A DNA stretch of 64,000 bases from Rhizobium sp. CSW-27 (GTDB lineage: Bacteria; Pseudomonadota; Alphaproteobacteria; Rhizobiales; Rhizobiaceae). Numbering within the stretch: the first letter of the stretch is position 1; each line of letters starts with the position of its first letter. Shown here one piece after another: positions 46,907 to 54,746 of this stretch. The translations under genes and the position numbers were made by a program. The notes beneath the pieces were generated by a model. The model saw nothing but the letters and a program-made list of their open reading frames with translations. It had not been told where the DNA came from and did no database searches. Location of the stretch: assembly GCF_018760785.1 (NCBI RefSeq), contig NZ_JAHHZO010000001.1:124001-188000 (forward strand). The letters run 5' to 3'.

Positions 46907-47782
46907 TTACCAGTTGAGGCGCTGGATATCGCCGTTGAAGGGGTCGTCGTTCTGATTGGGCTGGAAAGCAAGCTGTCTTGGCAGGAACGGCCGGATGGTG
47001 CGGATATCGCCCATGTCATAGACAATATTCGGCATCGCAATGGAGCGTTTGCGCACAATGATGCTGATATTGTAGCCGTACTGCAGGATGCTTGCCTCGG
47101 AGCAATCAAAGCCGGCAAGCACCATGTGATAGAGCAGCATGCCGCCGTTCCACAGCGAAACATGGCCGCCGACGATCGGATGCTTCAGTGGGGGAACGGT
47201 GATGGCAACCACGCCGCCTTCGCGCGTGACAGCGTGAACCTTCTTCAAAAAGAGGTTCGGATTGGGCTGGTGCTCAAGCACGTGCGAAGCCCAGACGCAG
47301 TCGAAGGCCGTGTCGAAGGCCATGGTGTTGAAATCGCCGATGACAGTCTGGATGGCGGGGTTGCGCCACTGGTAATAGGGCGACTTGCCGTAATCGAGCG
47401 CCGTGACCGTCTTGCCATATTTCAGCAGGACGCCGGCCTGCTGCCCCTGGCCCGATCCGATATCCAGAACCGTCTTGAAGTCAAAATCCTTGATCAGCTT
47501 GTAAAGGGCTCGATTGGCAAAGAAGCCATGAAAGTCGGCCGGCAGAGGCTCGGGCAGCACGTCCTCGGGAAAGACGCCATCGACAAGCGCAAGACGGGCC
47601 TTCAGGGTCTGGTTTTCCGCATGCAGCGCCATCAGCGTATTCTGCATCATCTGCTTCAGGGCCGCGAGTTCAGACTGGGCCGGGGCAGCCGGGGCTGGCG
47701 CTGCGGCGGCACCGGCATCCGGCATGGCAAAGCCGGAGATATCGAAGCCGCGGAAGCTGTTCTGCATTGGCGAACCCGTCAT
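46907..47782 (-). CDS. Class I SAM-dependent methyltransferase with N-terminal coiled coil
   Basis: This 291-residue protein has a flexible Ala/Pro-rich N-terminus (about 15-45), a short coiled coil (SELAALKQMMQNTLMALHAE) and a Rossmann methyltransferase domain. Motif I is TVLDIGSGQGQQAGVLLKYG and motif IV lies around FDCVWASHVLEHQPNPNLFL. It resembles methyltransferases placed in surface-polysaccharide loci, which often have such coiled coils, but no sugar gene is adjacent. ATG 47782 has GGAAAG upstream; ATGs at 47797 and 47767 are alternatives. It lies between the permease remnant and the intact permease and may be acquired. Confidence 0.83.
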   Translation of the reverse strand: MTGSPMQNSFRGFDISGFAMPDAGAAAAPAPAAPAQSELAALKQMMQNTLMALHAENQTLKARLALVDGVFPEDVLPEPLPADFHGFFANRALYKLIKDFDFKTVLDIGSGQGQQAGVLLKYGKTVTALDYGKSPYYQWRNPAIQTVIGDFNTMAFDTAFDCVWASHVLEHQPNPNLFLKKVHAVTREGGVVAITVPPLKHPIVGGHVSLWNGGMLLYHMVLAGFDCSEASILQYGYNISIIVRKRSIAMPNIVYDMGDIRTIRPFLPRQLAFQPNQNDDPFNGDIQRLNW

Positions 47783-47892
47783 ATGATCTTTCCACATCGC
47801 TGATCGCTTCAGGTGTCGATTATGCTGATAGAGGGGTTTTCTTGCGTGGGGCTGGAGACAGGCCTTCATGCATCACGTCGCTGACGGACATG

Positions 47893-48789
47893 TCACACAA
47901 GCACCCGTTCCCGCCGGCTGACCACCAGCAACGCCACCAGCGCGCCGAGCATCACCGCATCGCGCCAGGCAAGCGGGCCGTAGCCGCTCCACAGTGTCTC
48001 GCCGAGGCCGAACAGGGCCGCGCCCGCCGCCGCCCGCAGCGGATGGCTGTGGCCACCGGCAGCGGCGATCAGCAGCACCTTCAGGCCGAAGACGAGACCG
48101 GCGCCGAAATCCATGGTGCCGTAATGGGCCGTGGCAAGAATGCCGGCAAGGGCGGCAAACAGCGCCGCCAGGCCGTAAGCACCAGCGCAGATGCGTCCGA
48201 CATGGACACCAAGCAGTTCCGCCGCCAGCGGATCGTCGCAGACGGCGCGCCAGTTGCGCCCGAAGCGGCTGACCGCCAGAAACCATCCGCCACCCACCAC
48301 CAGCAGCACCAGCACCAGGCTGTTCAGCCCCTGCAACAGCGTCAGGCTGGCAGTGCCGCCCTCGTACCGCCAGACGGGAAGCGGCAGATTGAGAAAGGGC
48401 GGCAGCCAGAGTTCGCGCGTGCCGGAAGCAAGCCGCGCCGCCTCCATCAGCACAAGCAGCAGGCCAAGCGAGGCGACCGTCAGAGCATTGGGCGCAACAT
48501 GCGACAGCGGCGCCACCACGTGCCGGCCAATCGCAACGCCGCCGCCGGCGACCAGCAGCACGGCAAAGGCCGCCCCCAGCAGGAGTGCCGCCGGAAAAGT
48601 GAGGAACAACCGGTTCCAGCCGAAATGCGCCGCGAGCAGAAACACATGGCCGGAAAAAGCAAACAGGGCGCCATAGGTGATGTCCGCCCGCCGAGTGACG
48701 GCAAAGGCAATGGCATAGCCGAAGGCGAGCGCCGCATAGAGGCTGGCGATCGGCAACGCATTGAGCAGCTGTTGCACGGCATAGAGCAT
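47893..48789 (-). CDS. LivH-type branched-chain amino-acid ABC transporter permease (orphan)
   Basis: This 298-residue inner-membrane permease has about eight helices. It begins MLYAVQQLLNALPIASLYAA; LAFGYAIAFAVTRRADITYG matches the LivH N-terminal signature. The coupling-helix region RAVCDDPLAAELLGV and the late YGTMDFGAGLVFGLKVLLIA are also present. No LivM, LivG, LivF or binding protein lies nearby, so partners must be encoded elsewhere, or it works with the adjacent lipoprotein in an unknown way. It is divergent from the CGNR regulator, with the palindrome at 48821-48852 between the starts. Confidence 0.88.
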   Translation of the reverse strand: MLYAVQQLLNALPIASLYAALAFGYAIAFAVTRRADITYGALFAFSGHVFLLAAHFGWNRLFLTFPAALLLGAAFAVLLVAGGGVAIGRHVVAPLSHVAPNALTVASLGLLLVLMEAARLASGTRELWLPPFLNLPLPVWRYEGGTASLTLLQGLNSLVLVLLVVGGGWFLAVSRFGRNWRAVCDDPLAAELLGVHVGRICAGAYGLAALFAALAGILATAHYGTMDFGAGLVFGLKVLLIAAAGGHSHPLRAAAGAALFGLGETLWSGYGPLAWRDAVMLGALVALLVVSRRERVLV

Positions 48790-48820
48790 GGCACCTCCCC
48801 GTCCGACTGGGCGCAATAAT

Positions 48821-48852
48821 TATAACTGGTAAAGCGAGCTTTACCAGTTATA
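48821..48852. promoter_or_regulatory. 32-bp palindrome between divergent permease and CGNR regulator genes
   Basis: TATAACTGGTAAAGC (48821-48835) is followed by GA and then its exact inverse, GCTTTACCAGTTATA (48838-48852). The palindrome ends 7 bp before the CGNR ATG (48860) and lies 31 bp upstream of the permease ATG (48789). Its place and perfect symmetry fit the binding site of a dimeric regulator, most simply the CGNR protein, that controls both directions. No ribosome-binding site is seen before 48860, so the regulator mRNA may be leaderless or start in the palindrome. Confidence 0.75.
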
Positions 48853-48859
48853 TTGAGAC

Positions 48860-49408
48860 ATGAACTTTTCCTGGACCCCTCATCGTTTTGCCGGCGGCGC
48901 GCTGGCGCTGGATGTTGCCAACAGCGTGATCCTGCGCTTCGACCCGGCGCGCAGCATCGACCGCTTCGCAGATCCGAGCCAGATCGACGCCTTTGTGCGG
49001 GCTGCAGCGCAATTTTCCGCCGAACGCGTCCTGTTCGGCCCGCTGGCGCCGGTCACCCCGCAGGCTTGCGCCGCCTTTCTGCGGTTTCGCGAGGCAATTG
49101 ACCGGCATTTCCGTGCCGAGGCGGAGGGCAAGGCCGCGCCGCACCATCTGGCCGATCTGCTGGAACAGGCGGCCCTTCTGCTGCGCCTTGTCCCGGATGC
49201 CGGCGGGCTGGAGGTGCAGACCGTCCACTCGGCACTGCGGCTGATCGCCTTGCCGGAGCCGGAGCGGCTGAAGATCTGCGGCCATTGCGGCTGGCTGTTT
49301 CTCGACCGCAGCAAGAACAAGAGCCGCTTCTGGTGTGACATGGCCGTGTGCGGCAATCGCGCCAAGGCGGCCCGTCATTACCGACGCAAGAAAGGGGAAC
49401 CGGAATGA
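48860..49408 (+). CDS. CGNR zinc-finger (ABATE domain) transcription regulator
   Basis: This 182-residue protein has the stress-sensing ABATE-type N-terminal domain, beginning MNFSWTPHRFAGGALALDVA. A C-terminal CGNR zinc finger carries CGHCGWLFLDRSKNKSRFWC, then DMAVCGNRAKAARHYRR. Four Cys bind zinc, and the Arg/Lys-rich end contacts DNA. Such proteins are putative regulators of small-molecule responses, with few studied. It is divergent from the orphan permease and shares its last four bases with the lipoprotein gene (ATGA). Confidence 0.9.
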   Translation: MNFSWTPHRFAGGALALDVANSVILRFDPARSIDRFADPSQIDAFVRAAAQFSAERVLFGPLAPVTPQACAAFLRFREAIDRHFRAEAEGKAAPHHLADLLEQAALLLRLVPDAGGLEVQTVHSALRLIALPEPERLKICGHCGWLFLDRSKNKSRFWCDMAVCGNRAKAARHYRRKKGEPE

Positions 49409-49905
49409 AAACGAACATCACCGTCGCGGCGCTGTGCCTGCTCACCCTCACCGCCTGCCAGCGCAAGGCGGAAAAACTGGCAGAGTTTTCCGGCCATATC
49501 TTCGTCTTCAACTATCGTCTGTCCAAGGCGAATTACGTGGTGACGCTGAGGCCGACCGCGCCGCTGCCGGAGGGCGGCGTGGCGATTGCCCGGTTTGAAA
49601 ACCCGCGCGGCGGCGAAGCGCTGGTCACGCAAGCAAAACTTTATCCGAAAATGGAAAAGATCGTGCTGGAAAGCCCCAACCTGCAATGCGTGCGCGAGGG
49701 CCGCTCCTATGCGGTGAAGATCGACCTGGCGGATGCCAAGGGCACGGTGCTGCAGCAACTCGACACCAAGGTGCTGGCTACCATCGACCAGAGCATCCTG
49801 CCGGCCAATTCGATTGTCGCCGGCCCCGCCTATGACATGAACCCGAAGGTGTTCAAGGCCGGGGGCGTGATCGATCTTTCGCCCGTGCAGGATTGCCCGG
49901 CCTGA
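49405..49905 (+). CDS. Small lipoprotein of unknown function
   Basis: This 166-residue protein has a lipoprotein signal: MKTNITVAALCLLTLTACQ, lipobox Leu-Thr-Ala-Cys with Cys18. After cleavage it would be lipid-anchored, probably periplasmic or outer-membrane facing. The mature part is predicted mostly beta (FVFNYRLSKANYVVTLRPTA, then IVLESPNLQCVREGRSYAVK) with two Cys that could pair (Leu-Gln-Cys and the C-terminal Asp-Cys-Pro-Ala). I do not recognise a family. Its ATG overlaps the CGNR stop (ATGA), so its synthesis is tied to the regulator. Confidence 0.82.
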   Translation: MKTNITVAALCLLTLTACQRKAEKLAEFSGHIFVFNYRLSKANYVVTLRPTAPLPEGGVAIARFENPRGGEALVTQAKLYPKMEKIVLESPNLQCVREGRSYAVKIDLADAKGTVLQQLDTKVLATIDQSILPANSIVAGPAYDMNPKVFKAGGVIDLSPVQDCPA

Positions 49906-49969
49906 GCCGCCTTCACGGCGCACGGCACCGGTGCTACCAATGGCGGCAATCGCCAGATGAGGGTGCAGC

Positions 49970-50854
49970 ATGTTCCGTGGTCTTTCCGCCTTTCCGCCCA
50001 CACCCACCGATGCCGAGGGAACCGTCCAGGCCGAGGCACTGTCGCGCCTGATCGACCGCCTCGCCACCGCGGCCGTCGATTCCATCGGCCTGCTCGGCAG
50101 CACCGGCGGTTATGCCTTTCTGTCGCGCGAAGAACGCCGGCGGGCGGTGGAGATTGCGCGGGAAGCCGTGGACGGTCGCACACCGCTGATCGTCGGGGTC
50201 GGCGCACTGCGCACGGATGCCGCCGTAGCGCTCGCCCGCGATGCCAAGCAGGCAGGAGCGGACGGCCTGCTTCTGGCGCCGGTCTCCTATACGCCGCTCA
50301 ACGACGAGGAGGTCTATCGGCATTTTCTCGCGGTGGCGGGAGCGACGGATCTGCCGCTCGTCATCTATAACAATCCGGGCACAACGAAGTTCACCTTCAG
50401 CCCCGACCTGATCAGCCGACTGTCGGACCTTCCGACCGTGGCGGCGGTGAAGATGCCACTTCCCGCCGGGGGTGATTTTGCCGGCGAGATCGCCGACCTG
50501 CGCCAGCGTACGCCGCCAGGTTTCTCCATCGGTTATAGCGGTGACTGGGGCGCGGCACACGCGCTGCTCGCCGGAGCCGATGCCTTCTACAGCGTGGTGG
50601 CCGGGCTTTTGCCCAAACCGGCTCTGGCGCTGACGCGTGCGGCCCGCGCCGGCAATGCCGACGAAGCCGCGCGTCTCGACGCCGCTTTCGAACCGCTCTG
50701 GACGCTGTTCAAGCAGTTCGGCAGTTTCCGCGTGATGTATGCAATTGCCGCGGAACTCGACCTCTTCCACGCCGCCCCGCCGCGTCCGGTTCTGCCGATC
50801 CCGGACGAGGCGCTGCCGCGGGTGGCCGCGGCGATCGAGGCGCTTGAGGGTTAA
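49970..50854 (+). CDS. Dihydrodipicolinate synthase/N-acetylneuraminate lyase family protein
   Basis: This 294-residue TIM-barrel class I aldolase has the Schiff-base Lys in TVAAVKMPLP (about residue 160) and the catalytic Tyr in LPLVIYNNPGTTKF. The pyruvate-carboxylate loop reads GLLGSTGGYAFLSREE, not the GTTGE of true DapA. A role in sugar-acid or other keto-acid metabolism is therefore more likely than lysine synthesis. No sugar-acid pathway gene is adjacent. GAGGG precedes ATG 49970. A repeat-rich hairpin region follows the stop. Confidence 0.9.
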   Translation: MFRGLSAFPPTPTDAEGTVQAEALSRLIDRLATAAVDSIGLLGSTGGYAFLSREERRRAVEIAREAVDGRTPLIVGVGALRTDAAVALARDAKQAGADGLLLAPVSYTPLNDEEVYRHFLAVAGATDLPLVIYNNPGTTKFTFSPDLISRLSDLPTVAAVKMPLPAGGDFAGEIADLRQRTPPGFSIGYSGDWGAAHALLAGADAFYSVVAGLLPKPALALTRAARAGNADEAARLDAAFEPLWTLFKQFGSFRVMYAIAAELDLFHAAPPRPVLPIPDEALPRVAAAIEALEG

Positions 50855-51053
50855 CGTCCGGTCGCGCGGCGAAGCCCCCTCTGGCTGCCGCCATCTCCCC
50901 CACAAGGGGGGGAGACCGGACGTGGCAGCGTTGTGCTTCCATCCATCGGCGGTGTGACACGGCAAGTCCCTCCCCCCCTTGTGGGGAGGGGTCTTATGTC
51001 AACAGACGAACACTGCCCCTTGTGGGGGCGATGGCCGGCAGGACAGCGGGGGC
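50854..51053. repeat. Rhizobial-type palindromic intergenic repeat cluster
   Basis: ACGTCCGGTC (50854-50863) and GACCGGACGT (50914-50923) are exact inverses and flank a CTCCCCCACAAGGGGG hairpin. The arm 50874-50910 (GCCCCCTCTGG, then CACAAGGGGG) reappears inverted at 51016-51053. A third inverted GGGGAGGGG-type copy lies near 50970-50990. Such CCCCCACAAGGGGG mosaics are widespread between genes in Rhizobiaceae. This one lies between the convergent aldolase and QOR genes and could end transcription from both. Confidence 0.75.
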
Positions 51054-51105
51054 TGGCCGGGCTCGTACTGAGCCGTGGCTCATTCCCTCCACCGGCCCGG
51101 CGCCG

Positions 51106-52119
51106 TCAAAACCCTTCCAGCACCAGCTTGCCGCGCGCTTTGCCGCTTTCCAGCACCGCATGCGCGGCCTTGAGGTTTTGCGCGTTGATCGGGCGCATCA
51201 CCTCGGTCAGGGTGGTGCGGATCTTTCCGGTCTCGACAAGCGCGGCGATCTCGTCGAGGAGCTTGCCCTGCTCGTCGATATCGGCCGTCTGGAACATCGA
51301 GCGGGTGAACATGAACTCCCAATGCACGGACACGGACTTGCGCTTGAAGGGATTGATGTCGAGCACCGCCGGGTCATCGATCAGACCGAAACGACCCTGC
51401 GGGGCGATCAGATCGGCGATATCGGCCAGATGCAGACTGGTCTCGGTGGTGGAAAAGACGAAAGCGGGCTGGCCGATGCCAAGTTCCGCCACCTGCGGCG
51501 CCAGCGGCTTGCTGTGATCGACCACATGATGGGCGCCAAGCGCGCGCACCCAATCCTGCGTCTGCGGCCGCGAGGCGGTGGCAATCACCGTCAGGTCGGT
51601 CAGCGCGCGCAGCAACTGGATCGCGATCGAGCCGACACCGCCTGCACCGCCGATGATCAGCACGGCGGGTGCTGCGCCCGCAACGGGCTTTGACACCTGC
51701 AGGCGGTCGAAGAGCATTTCCCAGGCGGTGATCGCCGTCAGCGGCAGGGCTGCGGCCTCCGGATGCGTGAGCGCGGCCGGCTTGCGCCCGACGATGCGTT
51801 CGTCCACCAGATGATACTCACTGTTGGCGCCCGGCCGGTTCAGGGCGCCGGCATAAAAGACCGTATCGCCGACCGAAAAATTCCGAACGTCGGCGCCGAC
51901 CGCAACCACCTCGCCGGACACATCCCAGCCCAGCACTTTCCAGTCTCCCGGTTCGGCGGAGGCATTGGCGCGCACCTTGGTATCAACCGGGTTCACGGAA
52001 ATCGCCTCCACCTTCACCAGAAGATCGCGTCCTGCGGCCACCGGCTTGTCCAGGTCGACATCCACCAGTGCATCGGTCCGGTCCAGAGATCCGGCTGTTT
52101 GATAGGCCACGGCTTTCAT
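51106..52119 (-). CDS. Zinc-type alcohol dehydrogenase / quinone oxidoreductase family protein
   Basis: This 337-residue medium-chain reductase starts MKAVAYQTAGSLDRTDALVD. It has a GroES-like N-terminal domain (VKVEAISVNPVDTKVRA, then VLGWDVSGEVVAVG) and a Rossmann domain with LIIGGAGGVGSIAIQLLRAL. The zinc-ligand Cys and His of true alcohol dehydrogenases are absent (Asn and Asp are found), which fits the quinone/enone reductase branch. Likely NADPH-dependent reduction of quinones or enals. It is divergent from the HxlR regulator across 104 bp, a common quinone-stress arrangement. Confidence 0.9.
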   Translation of the reverse strand: MKAVAYQTAGSLDRTDALVDVDLDKPVAAGRDLLVKVEAISVNPVDTKVRANASAEPGDWKVLGWDVSGEVVAVGADVRNFSVGDTVFYAGALNRPGANSEYHLVDERIVGRKPAALTHPEAAALPLTAITAWEMLFDRLQVSKPVAGAAPAVLIIGGAGGVGSIAIQLLRALTDLTVIATASRPQTQDWVRALGAHHVVDHSKPLAPQVAELGIGQPAFVFSTTETSLHLADIADLIAPQGRFGLIDDPAVLDINPFKRKSVSVHWEFMFTRSMFQTADIDEQGKLLDEIAALVETGKIRTTLTEVMRPINAQNLKAAHAVLESGKARGKLVLEGF

Positions 52120-52223
52120 TGATCAACTCCATGCGGTTTGTTGTACTGAGCCGTATATGTGCCTATTATCGCATTTGTGGAATACGCACAAAAAACGGTC
52201 ATAGTGTCAAAAAGGATACTGTC

Positions 52224-52604
52224 ATGGGCAAGGCACGCCATTCCCGCTTCGATTGCAGCCCGGGCTGTTCGGTGGAGGCGGCGATCGGTCTGATCGATGG
52301 CAAATGGAAGTCGGTGATCCTGTTTCACCTGATGGAGCGCACGATGCGCTTCAACGAGATCCGCCGGCAGATTCCCAACGTCACGCAGCGCATGCTGACG
52401 AACCAGTTGCGGGAGCTGGAAGAGGATGGGCTGATCAATCGAGAAGTCTATGCGCAGGTGCCGCCAAAGGTGGAATACAGCCTGTCGGATCTGGGGCGCA
52501 GCATGCAACCGGTGCTGATGGCGCTGAAGGCCTGGGGCGACACCCATATCGGCCTCTACGGCAAGCCGGTTATGGTCTCGGAAGAAAGCTCCGAGGCCGC
52601 GTGA
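52224..52604 (+). CDS. HxlR-family redox-type transcription regulator
   Basis: This 126-residue winged-helix protein has the HxlR core VEAAIGLIDGKWKSVILFHL, MRFNEIRRQIPNVTQRMLTN and VEYSLSDLGRSMQPVL. Cys11 and Cys15 (FDCSPGCSVE) stand where QorR, YodB and HypR carry redox-sensing cysteines. Oxidation by quinones or disulfide stress would then relieve repression of the divergent QOR gene. AAGGA lies 7 bases before ATG 52224; an extension to 52068 is rejected as it crosses the promoter. Partial symmetry (AGTGTC to GATACT) overlaps the ribosome-binding site. Confidence 0.9.
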   Translation: MGKARHSRFDCSPGCSVEAAIGLIDGKWKSVILFHLMERTMRFNEIRRQIPNVTQRMLTNQLRELEEDGLINREVYAQVPPKVEYSLSDLGRSMQPVLMALKAWGDTHIGLYGKPVMVSEESSEAA

Positions 52605-52606
52605 TC

Positions 52607-53281
52607 TTATGGTTTCACGGCCATCCAGATGACGTGACGCGCGCCGCTGCGCTTGGTGCTGGCGCGGACGGAAAGCGCCTCGGCGCTGAAACCGCACTCC
52701 CTGAGCCGCCGGGTAAAACGGTCGTCCGGTCCCGATGACCAGACCCCCAGCACGCCTTTCGGGCGAAGGGCTGCGAAAGCCGCCCGCAGGCCTGCATGAT
52801 CATACAGGCTGTCATTGCTGGTGCGGGTCAGCCCGTCCGGACCGTTGTCGACATCGAGAAGAATGGCGTCGAAGCGCGTCTTCGATGCTTTGATCAGCGC
52901 GCCGACATCGCCGACATGCACTGTCACACGCGGATCATCCAGAGAGCCCTTGAACACGTCGGCCATCGGTCCCCTCGCCCAGGCCACCACTTCGGGCACC
53001 AGTTCCGCCACGATGATCTCTGCCTCGACCGGCAGCACCGCAAGCGCCGCGCGCAAGGTAAAGCCCATGCCGAGACCGCCGATCAGCACGACGGGCCTCT
53101 GTTGATGGGTCAGGCGTTCCGCCGCGAGCTTTGCGAGCGCCTCTTCCGAGCCGCTCAGCCGGCTGTTCATCAGCTCGTTGGCGCCGAGCATGATGGAAAA
53201 CTCCTGGCCGCGCTGCTTCAGGCGCAGTTCGGCGCTATCACCGGGCACCTTGGCACTGTCGAGCTGGATCCACGGCAGCAT
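52607..53281 (-). CDS. Spermidine synthase-like protein (Rossmann methyltransferase fold)
   Basis: This 224-residue protein begins MLPWIQLDSAKVPGDSAELR. The nucleotide-binding PVVLIGGLGMGFTLRAAL and the conserved FDAILLDVDNGPDGLTR place it with the spermidine-synthase-like family. The full N-terminal tetramerisation domain of SpeE is shortened, and an aminopropyl acceptor pocket cannot be confirmed. It may instead be a related methyltransferase-fold protein. It ends 2 bp after the convergent hxlR stop and lies downstream of ndk past that gene's terminator. Confidence 0.8.
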   Translation of the reverse strand: MLPWIQLDSAKVPGDSAELRLKQRGQEFSIMLGANELMNSRLSGSEEALAKLAAERLTHQQRPVVLIGGLGMGFTLRAALAVLPVEAEIIVAELVPEVVAWARGPMADVFKGSLDDPRVTVHVGDVGALIKASKTRFDAILLDVDNGPDGLTRTSNDSLYDHAGLRAAFAALRPKGVLGVWSSGPDDRFTRRLRECGFSAEALSVRASTKRSGARHVIWMAVKP

Positions 53282-53300
53282 CGAAAACCCTCCGTCACGG

Positions 53301-53341
53301 AAAAAACGAAAGCCGCCCGCAGGCTGGTCCCGCGGGCGGCT
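53301..53341 (-). terminator. Rho-independent terminator of ndk
   Basis: AGCCGCCCGC (53311-53320) and GCGGGCGGCT (53332-53341) form a perfect 10-bp stem. On the minus strand it is followed by TTCGTTTTTT. It lies 41 bases after the ndk stop. Confidence 0.85.
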
Positions 53342-53381
53342 GAAATGATCTGTTCTGCCAGAGGCAGAGGCGGCCCTGAGA

Positions 53382-53804
53382 TCAGCCGACGATTTCGGTT
53401 TCAGCGAACCAGTAGGCGATTTCCTGGGCAGCGGTTTCCGGAGCATCCGAACCGTGAACCGAGTTTTCGCCGATGGAGACGGCGAACATCTTGCGGATGG
53501 TGCCTTCGTCGGCATTGGCCGGGTTGGTGGCGCCCATGATCTCGCGGTTCTTCAGGATGGCGTTTTCGCCTTCGAGAACCTGAACGACGGTCGGGCCGGA
53601 GGTCATGCCTTCAACCAGTTCGCCGAAGAACGGACGGTCCTTGTGCACGGCGTAGAAGCCTTCGGCTTCGCGCTTGCTCATCCAGACGCGCTTGGAGGCG
53701 ATGATGCGCAGGCCATTGTCTTCGAAGACCTTGGTGATGGCACCGGTCAGGTTGCGCTTCGTTGCATCGGGCTTGATCATGGAGAAGGTGCGTTCGATCG
53801 CCAT
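53382..53804 (-). CDS. ndk: Nucleoside diphosphate kinase
   Basis: Ndk keeps nucleoside triphosphate pools balanced by a phosphohistidine relay. The 140-residue protein starts [20 protein letters not shown]. It carries the active site [20 protein letters not shown] with the catalytic His at about residue 117. The length is standard (140-143). The gene is monocistronic with a strong terminator; codon use suggests high expression. Confidence 0.97.
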   Translation of the reverse strand: MAIERTFSMIKPDATKRNLTGAITKVFEDNGLRIIASKRVWMSKREAEGFYAVHKDRPFFGELVEGMTSGPTVVQVLEGENAILKNREIMGATNPANADEGTIRKMFAVSIGENSVHGSDAPETAAQEIAYWFAETEIVG

Positions 53805-53913
53805 AGCGGAAAGTCCTTGTTCTTCAGGGATAAGTGGGCGGTGTTTAGCCGCCCCGAATCACGAAGACAAGGGGGAAAGGCGAATTTCACGCAGCCTTCA
53901 TAATCGCAATTCG

Positions 53914-54597
53914 TCAGCCGAAGGTTCGCCCCTTTGCGCCGTGAAGGTCGAGGCAGCGCTCGAACCAGTCCATCACGGGGTCATCGGCAGGCAGCGGCAG
54001 AGGACCCGTGGTCAGTCGCAGCCATTGCAGCGCGCCAAAGACGATGTAATCGGCAAACAGCGGTGAAGCGCCACCCAGGAAGGCCTGATACTTCAGCGTA
54101 TGGCGGATCGGCTGCAGGCGCTCCGTCAGATTGACGATTTCCGCCTCCCGCATCTCGGCAAAGTCCTCAAGCTTGCGACCGAGGAAAGCCTCTCGCGTCT
54201 TGCGGAAATACATCTGGTCGGGTTCGGCCAGCATGTCGTGAATATCCTTGACCGCAAGCCTGCTCAGAACCGGATGCACGAGCGTCTGCGACACACCTTC
54301 AACGAACCGGGACAATGCCTTGCCGCCTTCGCCGCCAAACAGGGTCGGGCGATCCGGATAGGCCTCTTCCAGGTAAAGCGCGATGTCGAAACTGTCGCGC
54401 ACCAGATGGTCGCCATCCTTCAGGATCGGCACCGTCTTGGAGAAGCCGTTTTCCAGCTTCGGGATCTCCGTGAACGCCGTCGGACGCTCTTCGAAATCCA
54501 GCCCTTTGTGCGCAAGCGCCATCACCGTTTTCCAGGCATGGGGCGAAAAGGGGCGGCGCTCGTCGCGTCCACACAGCGTGTAGAGAGTGCGTGTCAT
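53914..54597 (-). CDS. Glutathione S-transferase family protein
   Basis: This 227-residue protein starts MTRTLYTLCGRDERRPFSPH. It has a thioredoxin-like N-terminal domain with KTVPILKDGDHLVRDSFDIA, supplying the cis-Pro and glutathione-binding Asp-Ser. The C-terminal helical domain includes FADYIVFGALQWLRLT. It is not close to the tandem GST pair in this window and resembles the etherase (LigE/BetaF)-like branch. Substrate unknown. It is divergent from the DinB gene. An in-frame extension to 54654 is unsupported. Confidence 0.87.
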   Translation of the reverse strand: MTRTLYTLCGRDERRPFSPHAWKTVMALAHKGLDFEERPTAFTEIPKLENGFSKTVPILKDGDHLVRDSFDIALYLEEAYPDRPTLFGGEGGKALSRFVEGVSQTLVHPVLSRLAVKDIHDMLAEPDQMYFRKTREAFLGRKLEDFAEMREAEIVNLTERLQPIRHTLKYQAFLGGASPLFADYIVFGALQWLRLTTGPLPLPADDPVMDWFERCLDLHGAKGRTFG

Positions 54598-54746
54598 GGT
54601 GTCCGGCTCCGTGGCAGGGGAATACGTGTAAGCCACAATGCCGACAATTCGCACCTGTGATCAAATCAGGAAATTTCATCGATCGCATCACACGCAGTGC
54701 AGTGTTTTGCGTCTAGTCTGGCCTCCCGTATGTCAGGAGACCCCGC

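Noticed and set aside
46753..47163. Possible small gene on the minus strand past the permease remnant
   Set aside because: It overlaps the end of the methyltransferase gene in another frame and shows no conserved pattern or ribosome-binding site.
46634..48021. Transposon ends as cause of the 118-bp direct repeats
   Set aside because: No transposase and no terminal inverted repeats are present; the repeats are coding sequence of a permease, so recombination between gene copies fits better.
50854..51053. Possible CRISPR array
   Set aside because: The repeated units are inverted and unevenly spaced, with no direct repeats or uniform spacers and no cas genes nearby.
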